64,000 nt of DNA from Hydractinia symbiolongicarpus (taxonomy: Eukaryota; Cnidaria; Hydrozoa; Anthoathecata; Hydractiniidae): positions 1,984,001 to 2,048,000 of the forward strand of contig NC_079878.1 of NCBI RefSeq assembly GCF_029227915.1. The letters run 5' to 3'. A model generated the notes under the pieces. It made no database searches. It was given only the letters and a program-made list of their open reading frames with translations, and had not been told where the DNA came from. This document shows, piece after piece, positions 36,801-48,060 of this stretch (positions are counted from its first letter, which is position 1; each line of letters begins with the position of its first letter). Both the position numbers and the translations under genes were made by a program.

Positions 36801-39800
36801 TATTATTGTTGCCAGACATGTTTTATAGCTAGCATCATAAAAAGCCAACCACCACCAACAACTAGCTAGCTAGCTAGGAATATATATATATATATATGTA
36901 GCCATGTTCTTTATACCTAGCTAAGTCTCCAGTTTATATTTAAGTGACTAGCTATTAGCTGCTGTAGCTAGCTAATGCTAGCTTTAAACTAAAGATTCCC
37001 AGTATATATATTCCCACAAAACACATCAAACGTTATTAACCCTGAAAATTTTATACATTTTCCTGGGTTTTTTTTGGTTTGCGAAGTTCTTTTCCTCCAG
37101 ATATTCTGAAAATAAAGTTCAGAAATTTCTTATTTTTAAAATGTAAATTTAATTTGTTTCAAATTGTGGGCAAAAACCTTAATCAGCATGCTAAAAGAAC
37201 TGACTTTTCTTAATTTAAAATTACTAAACACAACCATTTTCTTACATTTAGTGTAAAGTTTTGCGCGTATGGCTTATATTTAATACACCAAAAGAGCTAC
37301 TTTGTTGATTTCAATTTTATACTCTTTGTAAGCTATTTTTTTCTTCTTTTTGACATTTCTGTTTTACCACTCAATTTTTACATTTTATAAGTTATTTGGA
37401 ACAGAATGGTATGAAATAGACCAAAATACCTGATCTTAGTTGTTTTTAATTTACAGGCTGTGTCTGTGAAACTTTAAGGGGAACATTTGGTGGAAGACAA
37501 TGGCATGACATATACTGATAGAACTGATTTGTGTTGTGTTAGATGTTATATCTGAACCTTTTTGACATTTTATGTTAATTTTGCGAGGAAGGACCATATA
37601 TATATACACAGAAGAAGAATTCAATTTTACACCTTGCAAGCTTTGTTTTTTTATATTTTGTATAAATTTTTACTGGGGAGGACTCCGTGCAATATATCGA
37701 AATGACTGATCCTTCTCGATTTAAATTTGATGTGTTCTAAATCGTATATAGTTTTGGAAATTTTGTGTAAGATTTAATGGGTAAGGGCTAGATGCAATAT
37801 GTCAAAAAAACTTTTTTTGTTGAATCAGAAGCACTCCCTACAACCATTCTTTTTTTTACAGTTTGTGAAGCTTTTGTGAGGAAAGAGTGTATGCAATATT
37901 ATCGAAATAACTGATTTTTGTTGCAAACTGTTTTTCTTTGGCATTTTGGATTAAAATATTGTTTTAGAGGGCATATGCAGTAGATATATGTACTGAAATA
38001 GTTAAATTTTGCAAACTTTGATTTTGTCGTTACCTCTCATTTTCTACATTTTGATTAAACTTTTGTGGGAGACCGTCGGTATGCGAAGGACCAAAATAAG
38101 AGATTTTAGTATTATTTAGAATTTGTATTTTGTGTTGCAAAATTGGTGCAAAAATTGACATAAAATGAACTTATATACAGATTGATTGCTGTTGTTTAAC
38201 ATGACTCATTATGACTTATATATATATTTTATGAAAATTTGTGACAGAATACTATGTGAGATTTGAAATTTTGTTTACTTTATTGATGGTAAAACAGCAT
38301 GCAAATTGCTAAAAGGACTTTATTAATTTTAGATTTAAAAACCGTTATTTTGTTGGCATTTTGTCTAAAGTTTGGTGAGGAAGGACTGTATGCAATATAT
38401 CAAATAATGTTTTATTGCATTATAATTTGTCCTTGCAAATCCCTTTTTTTACACCTTAGATAAAAAATTCTGTCAGAGGCACAATTTATTGTTTATTTTT
38501 CACATTGTGTGTCAACCTTTGGCAGGGTTTGCAATAAACTAACTGATTTTAACATATACAATGAGAGAGATTTGTGTTTGACATTGATCAGCTTTTTTGT
38601 ATATATGTGGCGTTTTGAGTGATTTGAATTTTATGGGTGAGATGTATGTTGAAATGCTTTTGGAAACTTCTTTCCGAATAATTTTCGCATTTGTCAGATG
38701 GTCAGAGCAAGTAATTTTAGTAGATTTAGATTTTAAATGTCACATAAATACTGCAGTTGTTGAAAACCTTTAATTGTTTTGGTCATTTATATAATAATGC
38801 AGATGTAAGATGCGCACTGCTGTATTGTTTGTTTTTTGATGGACATATATCTGCTACATAAATTAAATGGAATACAGTGGATTCTTCCACCGGAAACAGC
38901 TAGTATATGTATTAAATAAATTAAATTGTATGAATTAAATTTTGTAGTCTTCGTTTTTAAAATATTTTTTCACTAATTATTAAAACTAATTTATTAAATT
39001 CACACGGAATAAAATTATAATAATTTGTTAATTTCATTTAAAAAGCAGTAATAGAACAGGCAACAGTATACAAAAAAAAAATTAGAAAAAGAAACAAGTT
39101 ATCGTCTACTGATTGTGTTCTTACTTGTTATATGAAAAAAAGAGCACTTTGTGGTGAAAATTTACAATTCGAATTTTTTTATTAGTGGAACTTTTTCCTA
39201 GCAAAAACTCTTCAATTACAATATTAGTCATGGAATTAGTGCTTCAAAGCATAAAGTGATAGCTTTTATCACTCACCGTCATAATAAATTATAGCCCCAC
39301 ACAGATTTTCTGATTTTAACATTGGAAAACTTTCAAGAGCTTTTCTTTTTCCCATAAAGTAACTGCTTTTGACCTGCTGTCTTCCCGCTACAAGATCATA
39401 CATTTTTATACCAACCCAAAAGTAAGGAACTTGCCACCACCTACACAGATGTTAAATAAAAACAAATATAAAAATACCACGAATAACAGATGGGCTTGTT
39501 GCTCGTTGTTCCAAAAAAGTCTTCAAAAAATGCTGACTTCTACATTTTTTATGGCAGCAAAAAACTGTTGGCAAGAAATTGTGAAAACTGAATTCACATA
39601 GCCAAAGTATTAAATCCCAGCAACAATTTTTTTTTCTGCCTTTTATTAACTTTACTTGTACGCTAATTAAATCTCTATATACAATAGAGATTTAATTAGC
39701 ATACACCACATAAAGAACATCAATGAACACAAAAGACCTTTCAATGTTATGTAGACAGGTGGAGAATAAAACGACATTCGTTTTGACGCATTTAGGGTGT

Positions 39801-42032
39801 CAACACCTAACTATTTTGGCTCACGGGAATAAACCTTTTGACCTGGAATTAAAAGAAAGCCTTCTCATTATGCGTGATATAAACATTTTTAAAACATACG
39901 TTCTATGACGCTACTGTTTTTCGACATAACATAACTTGCAATTAATACTTTCACGCTTTATTGAAGGTCATACTATATAACTTTCAAATTGTAATCATTA
40001 GTTATTCTTGATAATGGGTGTTGACAGCCGAAAGGCATCAATAATCTATGTTAAAAAGTTAATATAGATTGTTGATCACAATTTGCTATTCATATGGTTT
40101 CAGTTAATAAATTCATCTCTGAAACAGTTACACCAACACAGAAATAAATGCCTACTTGTATACTGGCAACATGATTGGAAGAGGGGTTGCTATGTGTGGT
40201 GCGATAGCCAGTAAATTTGCTCTCTCGTGTAAAGCTTCTTTCACCATACGGTACTAAACAAAAGTGATATGATAAAGTTTTAGAACAATCCTTACAATGA
40301 TAAAGATTCTTGTCTTCAGAGCAAAATTTGCAGGACATAATCTTCCACAAAAAATTCGGCCAGGACATTGTGAGGATATAGTAACATTCCATAGCCAGTC
40401 TTTAGTATAAGTAAAATATCTAAGGCCAGAAAAATTATCAACACTAATATAAACTTGATTTTCATTTTTCGTATTCAAATAAATATTTTTGTGAAGAAAT
40501 AAGCATATTTATGTAAAGACTTTTATTAAAAATGACTGAGATTTGTATTAAAGCTTACTTGTTCTCTGTCCAGTTTCATGATTGCTTTTTGCAAGTATCT
40601 TACTCCGCCATGAATGAGTTTTGTGCTTCGGCTACTTGTGCCTGCTGAGTAATCATATTTCTCAACTAACGCTGTTTTTAAACCTATGGTATTAAATTAT
40701 CTCAAATACAATAAGTTACTGTAACTCAACCAGCCAGTCCAAAGGCATGAAATACGTTTAGGCCAGTGGGAGTTTAAATATTTTTTTTCGGAGAGATCAA
40801 AAACTGCCTTGTTGAAAATTAATGACAATGCACTTTAAAAATGTAGTTATGCAAGTGCCTTGAAATTTCAGTTAACCATCAAAACAATTTCAGTTTTGTA
40901 AATTATTATTACTAACAAAAGAAACGTTTCCATTATCTCTACAGATTTAACAAGGAATAAAAACAGTGTAACAACCAGTGTTCACAGAATGACCAGAGAA
41001 CCACCAGTTAACAACGAGTTAAACAGCAATCTACCCAGAATGACTAGAGGGTGATCATAGAACCAACAGTATAGCAGCAGAACAGGCAGCCTAATTAATC
41101 ACTATTAGAGAAAAAGCAATGGGGAGAAATTGGCAAAAATAAAAATCATTTCTAAAAGATTCACATTGTCCAAGAGCAAGGTTTCTAAATGTAAAGTAAA
41201 GGGAAATAAAATGTAGGAAAGCCAATTTTTCACAGAAGCTAAAAGACACAAAATAGTTATTAAATTACTGTGTTTATATGCATACTGCTGGTTTTCTGGT
41301 CGTGCAGTATACACTGCAGTCATTTTTTCTTCTGTTGGGTTAATAAAAGAAGTGAACAAAATCAAAAGTTTTATTTCTCATTTGCAATGATATTAATCAG
41401 GGTTAAAAACACAATACAACAATGGAGGCCGAACTATACTTAGAACCAACTTTATGTCACTAAAAAAATATAATTATAGAAAATCATACTTAAAAAGAGC
41501 AACAAAAGCTGCTTAAGTTGAAGTAAAATAATAAAAAGAACAAAATGTTTTAAAAAGAACTATGAACTTTGCTAATAAAAAACAACATACCTCGTGAACA
41601 TGCATCCAGAGCTACACCACACCCTGTAGCACCACCACCAATGACAAGGACATCATACTCTGTTTCTCTATCTTTTAATGATGTTAACAGATCTGACCTA
41701 AATTTAAAGACCTAAAATAACTGCAATATACAATATAAATAAAAATAAAAACATATTTTCATGATGTTTGTCACAATACCTTGATGGTAGAGGGGTTTGA
41801 TATGGGTTTATTGATACATCAGGAGATGCTTTGACATGCTGTAGTTGACCCTGAAAAATTTGATTTTACAGAGCACCAATATACACATGTAAAACATTGT
41901 GCGAAGAAATATTAGCTCAAAAAACAAGCCATTACTTAAAAAATCTACCTGGTCTAATAAATATGATTTGACTGTCCAAGCACTGATTACACAAATTCCC
42001 AAACCAATACCTTTAGCAGCAACTCGATTCAT
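30810..42032 (-). CDS. GPD2: mitochondrial FAD-dependent glycerol-3-phosphate dehydrogenase, 14 coding exons, about 691 aa
   Basis: Exons: 42032-41949, 41850-41780, 41697-41591, 40683-40559, 40253-40156, 39440-39277, 36320-36204, 35923-35731, 34174-33981, 33591-33278, 32947-32795, 32035-31895, 31632-31491, 30982-30810. Phases agree throughout. The enzyme oxidises glycerol 3-phosphate to dihydroxyacetone phosphate at the outer face of the inner mitochondrial membrane, passing electrons to ubiquinone. Seen: hydrophobic N-terminus ([12 protein letters not shown]), FAD Rossmann motif [12 protein letters not shown] (68-79), [54 protein letters not shown], and two C-terminal EF-hands (loops near 630-641, degenerate, and 667-678). 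Human GPD2 is 727 aa. Here the last exon either stops at the TAA at 30810-30812 or is spliced at CAC|GTATGT (30843) to an exon I could not find. Confidence 0.92.
32295..32751. mobile_element. inverted-repeat transposon, copy B, in GPD2 intron 11
   Basis: The ends GGAATCCGAGGTATAAAATG and CATTTTATACCTCGGATTCC are near-perfect inverted repeats. The interior is homologous to the copy at 26069-26415 in the opposite orientation (shared GACATTTTCTGTCC, CAAAGTGAGACTCGTTTGC read on the minus strand). It lies within the intron between the exons at 32947-32795 and 32035-31895. Confidence 0.8.
33725..33945. repeat. degenerate short tandem repeats in GPD2 intron 9
   Basis: Variants of TTATCGAGTTTTAAG recur roughly every 20-25 bp. 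Copy boundaries are ragged. It has the look of an old minisatellite and shows no coding potential. Confidence 0.5.
35071..35280 (+). CDS. small acidic ORF nested antisense in GPD2 intron 8, 69 aa, hypothetical
   Basis: ATG at 35071, TAA at 35278. The N-terminal 45 residues are mixed and fold-like ([30 protein letters not shown]). The last 25 are strongly acidic ([20 protein letters not shown]). It lies wholly within a GPD2 intron on the opposite strand. I do not recognise a family. It may be a nested gene, the C-terminal exon of a transposon protein, or chance. The acidic tail is like that of the ORF inside the element at 57430, though the sequences are not obviously related. Confidence 0.3.
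   Translation: MPYPFVQGGLEIPIRVTVTWSDPEKLSILADWEYVDDSKKILQMLGMEKDEDDENDDEEDEIEDVEFLS
37260..38680. repeat. diverged tandem array, period about 100 bp, in GPD2 intron 6
   Basis: A unit containing GTGAGGAAGGACTGTATGCAA, then ATATCGAAATAACTGATTTT, then a T-rich stretch recurs with heavy divergence. The clearest ATGCAATAT-type anchors lie near 37690, 37795, 37890, 37975, 38080 and 38390, with earlier weak units near 37410, 37500 and 37600. This fills much of the 2.9-kb intron between exons 6 and 7. Confidence 0.6.
39662..39700. repeat. perfect 17-bp inverted repeat in GPD2 intron 5
   Basis: GCTAATTAAATCTCTAT is followed, after a 5-base loop, by its exact reverse complement. A second hairpin (16 of 18 paired) lies at 40037-40076 in the same intron, so the two may bracket an old element. 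Confidence 0.6.
40037..40076. repeat. imperfect hairpin in GPD2 intron 5
   Basis: ATCAATAATCTATGTTAA is inverted as TTAATATAGATTGTTGAT across a 4-base loop (16 of 18 positions pair). Purpose unknown. Confidence 0.5.
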
Positions 42033-43069
42033 TGTTTATTGTTTTAATATACACTAACAAAAATCAGGAGAAAATAACTGGGTGCTAAACTATAACAAAA
42101 AATTTATTTACTAACTCTTTCTTTAACTTTGAGGATGGTGAAGAGGGATTTTATATAATATGCATTAGACACAACTGAATTCAAAATAAAAACAAAGCAA
42201 AGATATTAGGTAAAAACAAAACAGGTGGAAATCCCAAAAAACCATTAAAATTGCACCTAAAATAAGAGCAGTAACACCTGTCCAAGTATAATTCACTACT
42301 TCATCTCAACAGACAATCAAGGATGCACAAAATGACAATGTGGGTAAATAAGATATGCCCACATGGCCACATGGAATTTTCAAAGTAGTGCAAAATTTAG
42401 ATGTACGAAAAAATTCATAAAGAAAATAATAACATGGAAAAGGTTATGTAGGAATTTGGGCTATCTAGTTTAAATGGAAAAAATAAATTTGGTAGCCCAC
42501 TAATTCTCAAGTATTTGCTATTGCAATGAAGACCTATTATTGATGGTAACTTCAAAATTAGCTTGTTTTTTGGAAATAGAAGTGTCATATGGGGTTGGTA
42601 ACAATCGTGAGACTTACATATTAAATTTTAAGTAAATAGAGCAAGATGTTTTCTATTTGATGCCAAAACCCTAAAAAACCTCGTTTTGGCACTTTCAAAA
42701 AATGTCACACTATTTTTGAAACTGATCTCAGGCATTGCTTCTATTGTGCAAAGATTAAAACACTGGTGAAAAGAATCATGTGTATTGATAAACAGTTCAG
42801 GATATAAAGTACCGCCTGAATGTAACTTTACATGTACGTAAGTTTTAGGAAGTCATGTAACGATCTTATGTCTACAAAAAGAACCTTCATATATCTTTTG
42901 TTTATACACGAACTTAATTGCTTTCTATTGCATCGTTGTGCACCAGTCATAATAATAAGATTTGATGAATTCTTTTTTTGTCACATGTAACATGCATGTT
43001 ATTTTTTAAAAGTGGTAAAGATTGAGAAGGTGATTGAAATATATTAATTTAGAAAACTGAACGAACATA
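42033..43069. other. 5' flank of GPD2
   Basis: AT-rich DNA upstream of the GPD2 start codon at 42032. Promoter elements are not evident. A 5' UTR exon could be present. No other coding signal is seen. Confidence 0.3.
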
Positions 43070-43560
43070 ACTAATTAAATCATTAAATTGATTTTGTGTT
43101 TTTGAAATCCAATGGTCTTACTATTTAAAAAAAATATAAACTAATGCTGCTACTTTTTAAAACTTGGTAATATTTCTTTATCATCGAAACATACTTTTTA
43201 TCATGCAAAACTTTTAAAAGTTCTTCTTATAAAAGGTAACGCTTAACAATACAAATGGAAAAACCCTACGTTCAGGACTTTTCTGTTCATGATAAGATTT
43301 AAAAAACAAATTAAATTTCGTTCTTAAACTTTTAAAATACAATCTAATAAAGCATTTCCATCACTACTTTTTGTTTAGAATGCAATCTTAAAAAGGTTTT
43401 CTGTCGCCATTCCTTATTCTTAAATTTTTAAAACGTGATGAAAAAAAGCATTTCTGTCACTACTTTTCGTTTTTACACTTTTACAATGCGATCTAATGAA
43501 GCTTTTCTATCACTGTTCTTCGTCCTTAAATTTTTAAACAAGACTTAATTGTCTTGGTAA
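43070..43560. repeat. dispersed repeat with internal minisatellite, copy 1
   Basis: The order ACTAATGCTGCTAC, AATATTTCTTTATCATCGAAA, AAACTTTTAAAAGTTCTTC, AAACCCTACGTTCAGGACTT, then several CTTTTAAAATRCAATCTAAT...GCATTTCYATCAC units is shared with 56383-57360. The interior unit is about 55-60 bp with some four copies here. Confidence 0.7.
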
Positions 43561-44223
43561 CTCAGTAAAAACACACTCATTAAGAGAGAATACTGTATTA
43601 TGACACAATTTTTTGCAAATAAAATCATTCTCATGGAACGCAATTTGTAAATTTATCCCTAAAAATTAGCGTCGGCAAAATAATTAAATTCGATTTTTAG
43701 TAATTTAAGTCATTGTCACTAACTAAAATCACTCAGGCTACTGAAATACTGTGGTACCATTTGATTCGTAATAATAATTGAAAAAAATTGTAACAAAAAG
43801 ATGTCCAGAAGTTCTTTCTCCCACACAACACAATAAGTCAAGCCGGCAATATTTTGGATTGAAATATTTCGGGAAATATTAATATACCAAGTAATTCAAG
43901 TTTTTATATTTTTCTTTTATGTGTTTTTATCTATTAATTTCTTATATTATGAGTATAACCTTTGGACTGAATAGCTGATTTTGTATGACTTAACGAAAAA
44001 TGTTGGATTTTTTTTAATGTTTGGTATCCCTTTTTTCCCTGGTGTACTTCTGGAATGGCAAAGCAATTATATAGTTTTAGCGTATTTCCCTTTTCACGTA
44101 ATGGTTGTTAGACACCTTATATTATTTTTGGACATTTTCCATTTTTATTTTATAATTTTTTTTGTTGTACATTTTTAGACGTTTTGTTTCAGCGGTTCTA
44201 AACATAGAAAAATGCAGATTGTG

Positions 44224-44294
44224 AGCAACCTCGATCCCAGGGATTTTTTCTCTTTTTGCCATCCTGTTATAAGAGACAGGGAGGGGTTGAGGAT
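44224..44294. mobile_element. CAACCTCG-family element, distal copy
   Basis: GCAACCTCGATCCCAGGGAT at the left, then TTTCTCTTTTTG, CCTGTTATAAGAGACAGG and a right arm GGGGTTGAGG. It is the only well-formed copy seen in the right half of the window. Confidence 0.6.
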
Positions 44295-44849
44295 AAAATG
44301 TGTGTTTTGAAAATTCAAATTACTATGTTGTATGTTTTTGTTTGGTATCCCTTGCATCGGTTTAATGAGAGATTTAATGGATTTTTTCTTTTTCACGGGA
44401 ATTCAGATAACTGTTAATTTCTTATATTTTGTTTAAAACTTTGAAAGTGTTGCTGTATCCTAGTATTTCTTATTTATTAATAAAATAATTAGTGTCTAGG
44501 CAAAAAATTTAATATATATATGTTATTGCCACTTAAAACATAGCTATGTAATGTTAGGAATTGCAACTTTTCTTTTCAAAATATTTTACTTGGACGTTGA
44601 TATTCTGCCGGTGCCAGTGGAATAAGTGAGGGTATTTATTCCGCCGACACTAACCAACTACTGATATTAGCCTGCCATTACTATATAGAATAAATCTGCC
44701 GGCATTAATAGCGAAAACACGATAAATACACCAAAAAGGTATTATTTTCCAAAAAGTAAATATTGTACATAATTGTGGCATAAATACAAAAAAACTTAAA
44801 ACATTTATTCCTATCAGGATCATTTGACTCTTGCACAATATCCATAAAA

Positions 44850-46245
44850 CTTACGTCATGTGCCATTTTTCCTAACAGTGGCCGCCAATGACAAAACCAC
44901 CTTTCTTGTTCTTTTTTTTTCCATACAACTGCATTTTCCACTCAAACGTGGAAAGCTTGGTAGCATTTTGCTCTTGAGCTTGAACTTCATGGAAATCAAT
45001 TTCCCGCTTGAGAGAAAAGATGTTCAGAATAAAATGGCTGCTGAAACAGAAAAAACCTTTGGCTACAGGTACTTAGCCGTTTTTTGACACGCCTGTATTC
45101 GAAACAGAGCCTCGATGGTGGCCCGCCCCAGCAACATGTAACTGAATTATCCTCAAAAAATGCAGACACCAGCAATGCCTCTGGTGAGGAAAATCCTTTG
45201 CTTCACAAATCTACCTTTAAAAGTTCAGAATAAACGAGTCGTGTTCAAACGCAAAAATAAAACTTTTGGCAATTTAAAAAAGGACTCATTGGATTTTGTC
45301 TGCACAGAAATTAGAAGCCAAGTACAGGCTAACCAAGTAAATAACTTGAATTTACTGGAACAAACCATGTGATTAAGGAACCATTATTTCATGCCATCTT
45401 TGTTTTCCTTGCGCTCTTGTGTTTGGATTGCTGGCTCTTTGGACCCATTTCTTGTTCAAGATGACGCGAATGCTACTTTGGGTGTTTTGGACCCAGTGCT
45501 GTTTTGGATAAAATCAAGCCTTTGGAGTATGTTTACTAAGAACTACTCCCACTATCCTTAAATTCGTCATTTGTCCCAGACACAGAGGGTAATTACGATC
45601 TTAATGTCGAACTATAGACAGCGTCCCACGACTTTCCTTAAGTAGGAATGTCTCGGATAGATCTAAGATTAAGGACTTCGCCTTTTTGTGCCTGGAATGA
45701 AGCAACTATCTGTTTTGCCTCCTTTATTTTTATCCACATCATGCCACACAGCTGGTCACCTATCAAACTCTAGTCACCCAGTTTGCTAACAATGACGTCT
45801 TCTCTGCTGTGTGTGCCTTTGACTAACTGCATATACTGCAGTTAGCTAACATTTCTTTGCGCCAATGAGACCAACTTATGATTTTCTTGTTACCCAACAC
45901 TGAAGAGGGGCTCCCTTGTTACCTAAGTCGTATGCTTTTTCCAACCCTGTATCGACACATCTTCGTATGCATGTTTCAATTGTGGTCAGCGAGGACATTT
46001 TGCCACCAATTGCACTAGGCTTCCCAGTTTAGGTGGTTGTGGCCAGAGTCTCGGAGTGCTTTTCCAGTTTCCTCCAGACAGCACTTCTAGCAGGTCAGAT
46101 TTCCATCCACTTCAGGGTTTGTTGGCGGTTTAATAAAGGTATGACCTGCTCCAATAGATACGTGACCTGCTCCAATAGATGCCCTTTTCCACACCTGTTC
46201 CCGTTGTTTAAAAAACCATCCGGCACACTATTGCTCATTTAGGCT
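44850..46245 (+). pseudogene. decayed retroelement gag with CCHC and CCCH-like zinc fingers
   Basis: The frame is broken many times, but short protein-like runs follow one another on the + strand (for example near 45115-45215 and 45590-45610), ending in CFNCGQRGHFATNC at 45972-46013. That is a complete CX2CX4HX4C zinc knuckle as found in retroelement Gag proteins. A CCCH-like segment follows (CWRFNKGMTCSN...CPFPH, about 46108-46196), interrupted by a 21-bp in-frame tandem duplication at 46142-46180. No reverse transcriptase or integrase was found nearby, so whether it is an LTR or DIRS-type element is unresolved. Confidence 0.55.
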
Positions 46246-46732
46246 CTCTAAGCCAAGTGCCCTATAATTTTTCCCTATTCAAACCTTTTTTTATGACATG
46301 CCTAAGCTCTGGGACATTCGATCCATATTAATTTAAAAAGTGATTTGTGTTATTTACTGTAGTCATAATTGCTAGACTAGGTCCTGTGGTTACGTACACA
46401 CTTTGTGTTGTAATATGGATTTTATATATGTCAAATATTTGACCTTGTGTTTATTTTGGCTGTAATAACTATCATAAATTAGTTTGTATGTGTATCTAGG
46501 CTTCTTTGCATGTATGTATATCGTTGACGCATATAAGCTGGTACTCCTGATGACTAACTTTTTCATACAAAATACCCACACTAATTTGGGGAAATATGGA
46601 GATGTTGAGATTCCTATGTCAGCCATAAAAAATTTGGACAGATGCGTGTGTGAGGTGTGTGTATGTTATTATTGCTTGATATTATTATCACTTATTATCA
46701 TTACAGTGAGGCACACCCTTTTATAAATCCTG

Positions 46733-46757
46733 ATATTATTATTATTATTATTATTAT
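46733..46757. repeat. (ATT)n microsatellite
   Basis: An uninterrupted ATT/TTA trinucleotide run in intergenic DNA. Confidence 0.8.
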
Positions 46758-47266
46758 GTGGTAACACACGCTAGGCCAATACTGGGCCAGCTTGTGCATA
46801 CCACCTTTAGCTCCTGATTATTGATAACGCATGTTTATTGGGTGCAGAAGACACCATATGCGATTATCTGTTTATAGTGAAGTGAAAGTGTACCTTCATG
46901 ATTGAAGAAGAAAGAAAAATAAATATCCTTTATGCATGAAAATAAATGAAATAAGCAAATAATTTACAAAGTAAATAATAATGAAGTTAACAATTACTAG
47001 TAATAGATAAATGAATGTATTAGTAGTGTAATGTACCTCGTGAATGGAAGAAATGAGAATGTAATTCCTGCATAAAGAGATATGGGTAATTCCTTTGAAA
47101 CCATCCACAATATATGATCAATGAGGACATTATTGTGAGGAGCAACCATTACATGCATACTCCTGGGTAATTATCCTCTTTGCTTTGGGCAAACATTTTG
47201 GTGTGATTACCTTGTTATGATTGTGGGCAGCATCCCGATCCATTCTCCAAATTTATAGTCCTTAAA

Positions 47267-47319
47267 ATTAGAATTTTTTTACGTCGGCAGTTTTATTGCC
47301 AACGTAAAAAAATTCTAAT
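47267..47319. repeat. 23-bp foldback with 7-base loop
   Basis: ATTAGAATTTTTTTACGTCGG at the left pairs with the right arm at 47297-47319 over 23 positions with one mismatch, with loop GTTTTAT. It may be a very short foldback transposon or, less likely, a structured transcript. No gene context supports an RNA role. Confidence 0.6.
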
Positions 47320-47699
47320 GAGAAAATATTTTTTGTAGTAAAATTTTTCAGCTGGCAATAACTTTCGTCATTCACTTTTCATTAGGGCTAGACCTCTCAT
47401 AAATTCGATGCATTGATCTCCTGAGACGATGACAAATGGGAATAGATTACAAGTCTTATTGACATCCCTGCCTACCTTTCGTTGGGTTAATAGTTCACTG
47501 CCAACTGGCTTTTTATATTTCAAGGTGAACTCATTAGGTTAGGGCAAGGTTGTATATGTATATAAGGCTCTATATCGCAGAAGTTGCCGGTGTCATGCTT
47601 CAAAAAAATGTACAAGAGACTTAATTGTTAGAGTCTTCGCAGAACAACTCTTGTAACAAAACCGAGACCCTGGTAATGCAAATGCAAACCGGGTTATCC

Positions 47700-47860
47700 A
47701 CATTGAAGCCAGGTATGAAAAAAATGATGTGGCTTCAATGTGGTTTATTTCTGGCTTTATAATTTTTGAAAATATATAAACTGGCTTCAAATTAGATTCT
47801 TCTGGCTTCAAAAGATTGAAAAATGTATGAACTGGCTTCAAGGTGGATTCTTAAGGTTTT
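47700..47860. repeat. short tandem units with CTGGCTTCAA
   Basis: TGGCTTCAA recurs at about 47731, 47781, 47802 and 47832, with similar spacers (TTTGAAAA, ATGTATGAA). Low copy number, diverged, non-coding. Confidence 0.4.
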
Positions 47861-48060
47861 AAGAATCTTTAGGAATAATAAAATTTAAAAGGACAACCTT
47901 CTGAATATTCATAGCCTTGGAGGTGTAAAAGTAGCACCATCATCTTGAGTGGGACGAGGTTGATTTTCCTCCCCAAATCACGTTCTTGTGGATTTTGTTT
48001 AATTAAATCTCCTGTTATATTTATTTATCATATATGCATGTTGAACATCCTATTTATGGC

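Noticed and set aside
46484-46726. Plus-strand 80-codon frame near 46.5 kb
   Set aside because: Low-complexity hydrophobic translation of AT-rich DNA, and an overlapping opposite frame of similar quality.
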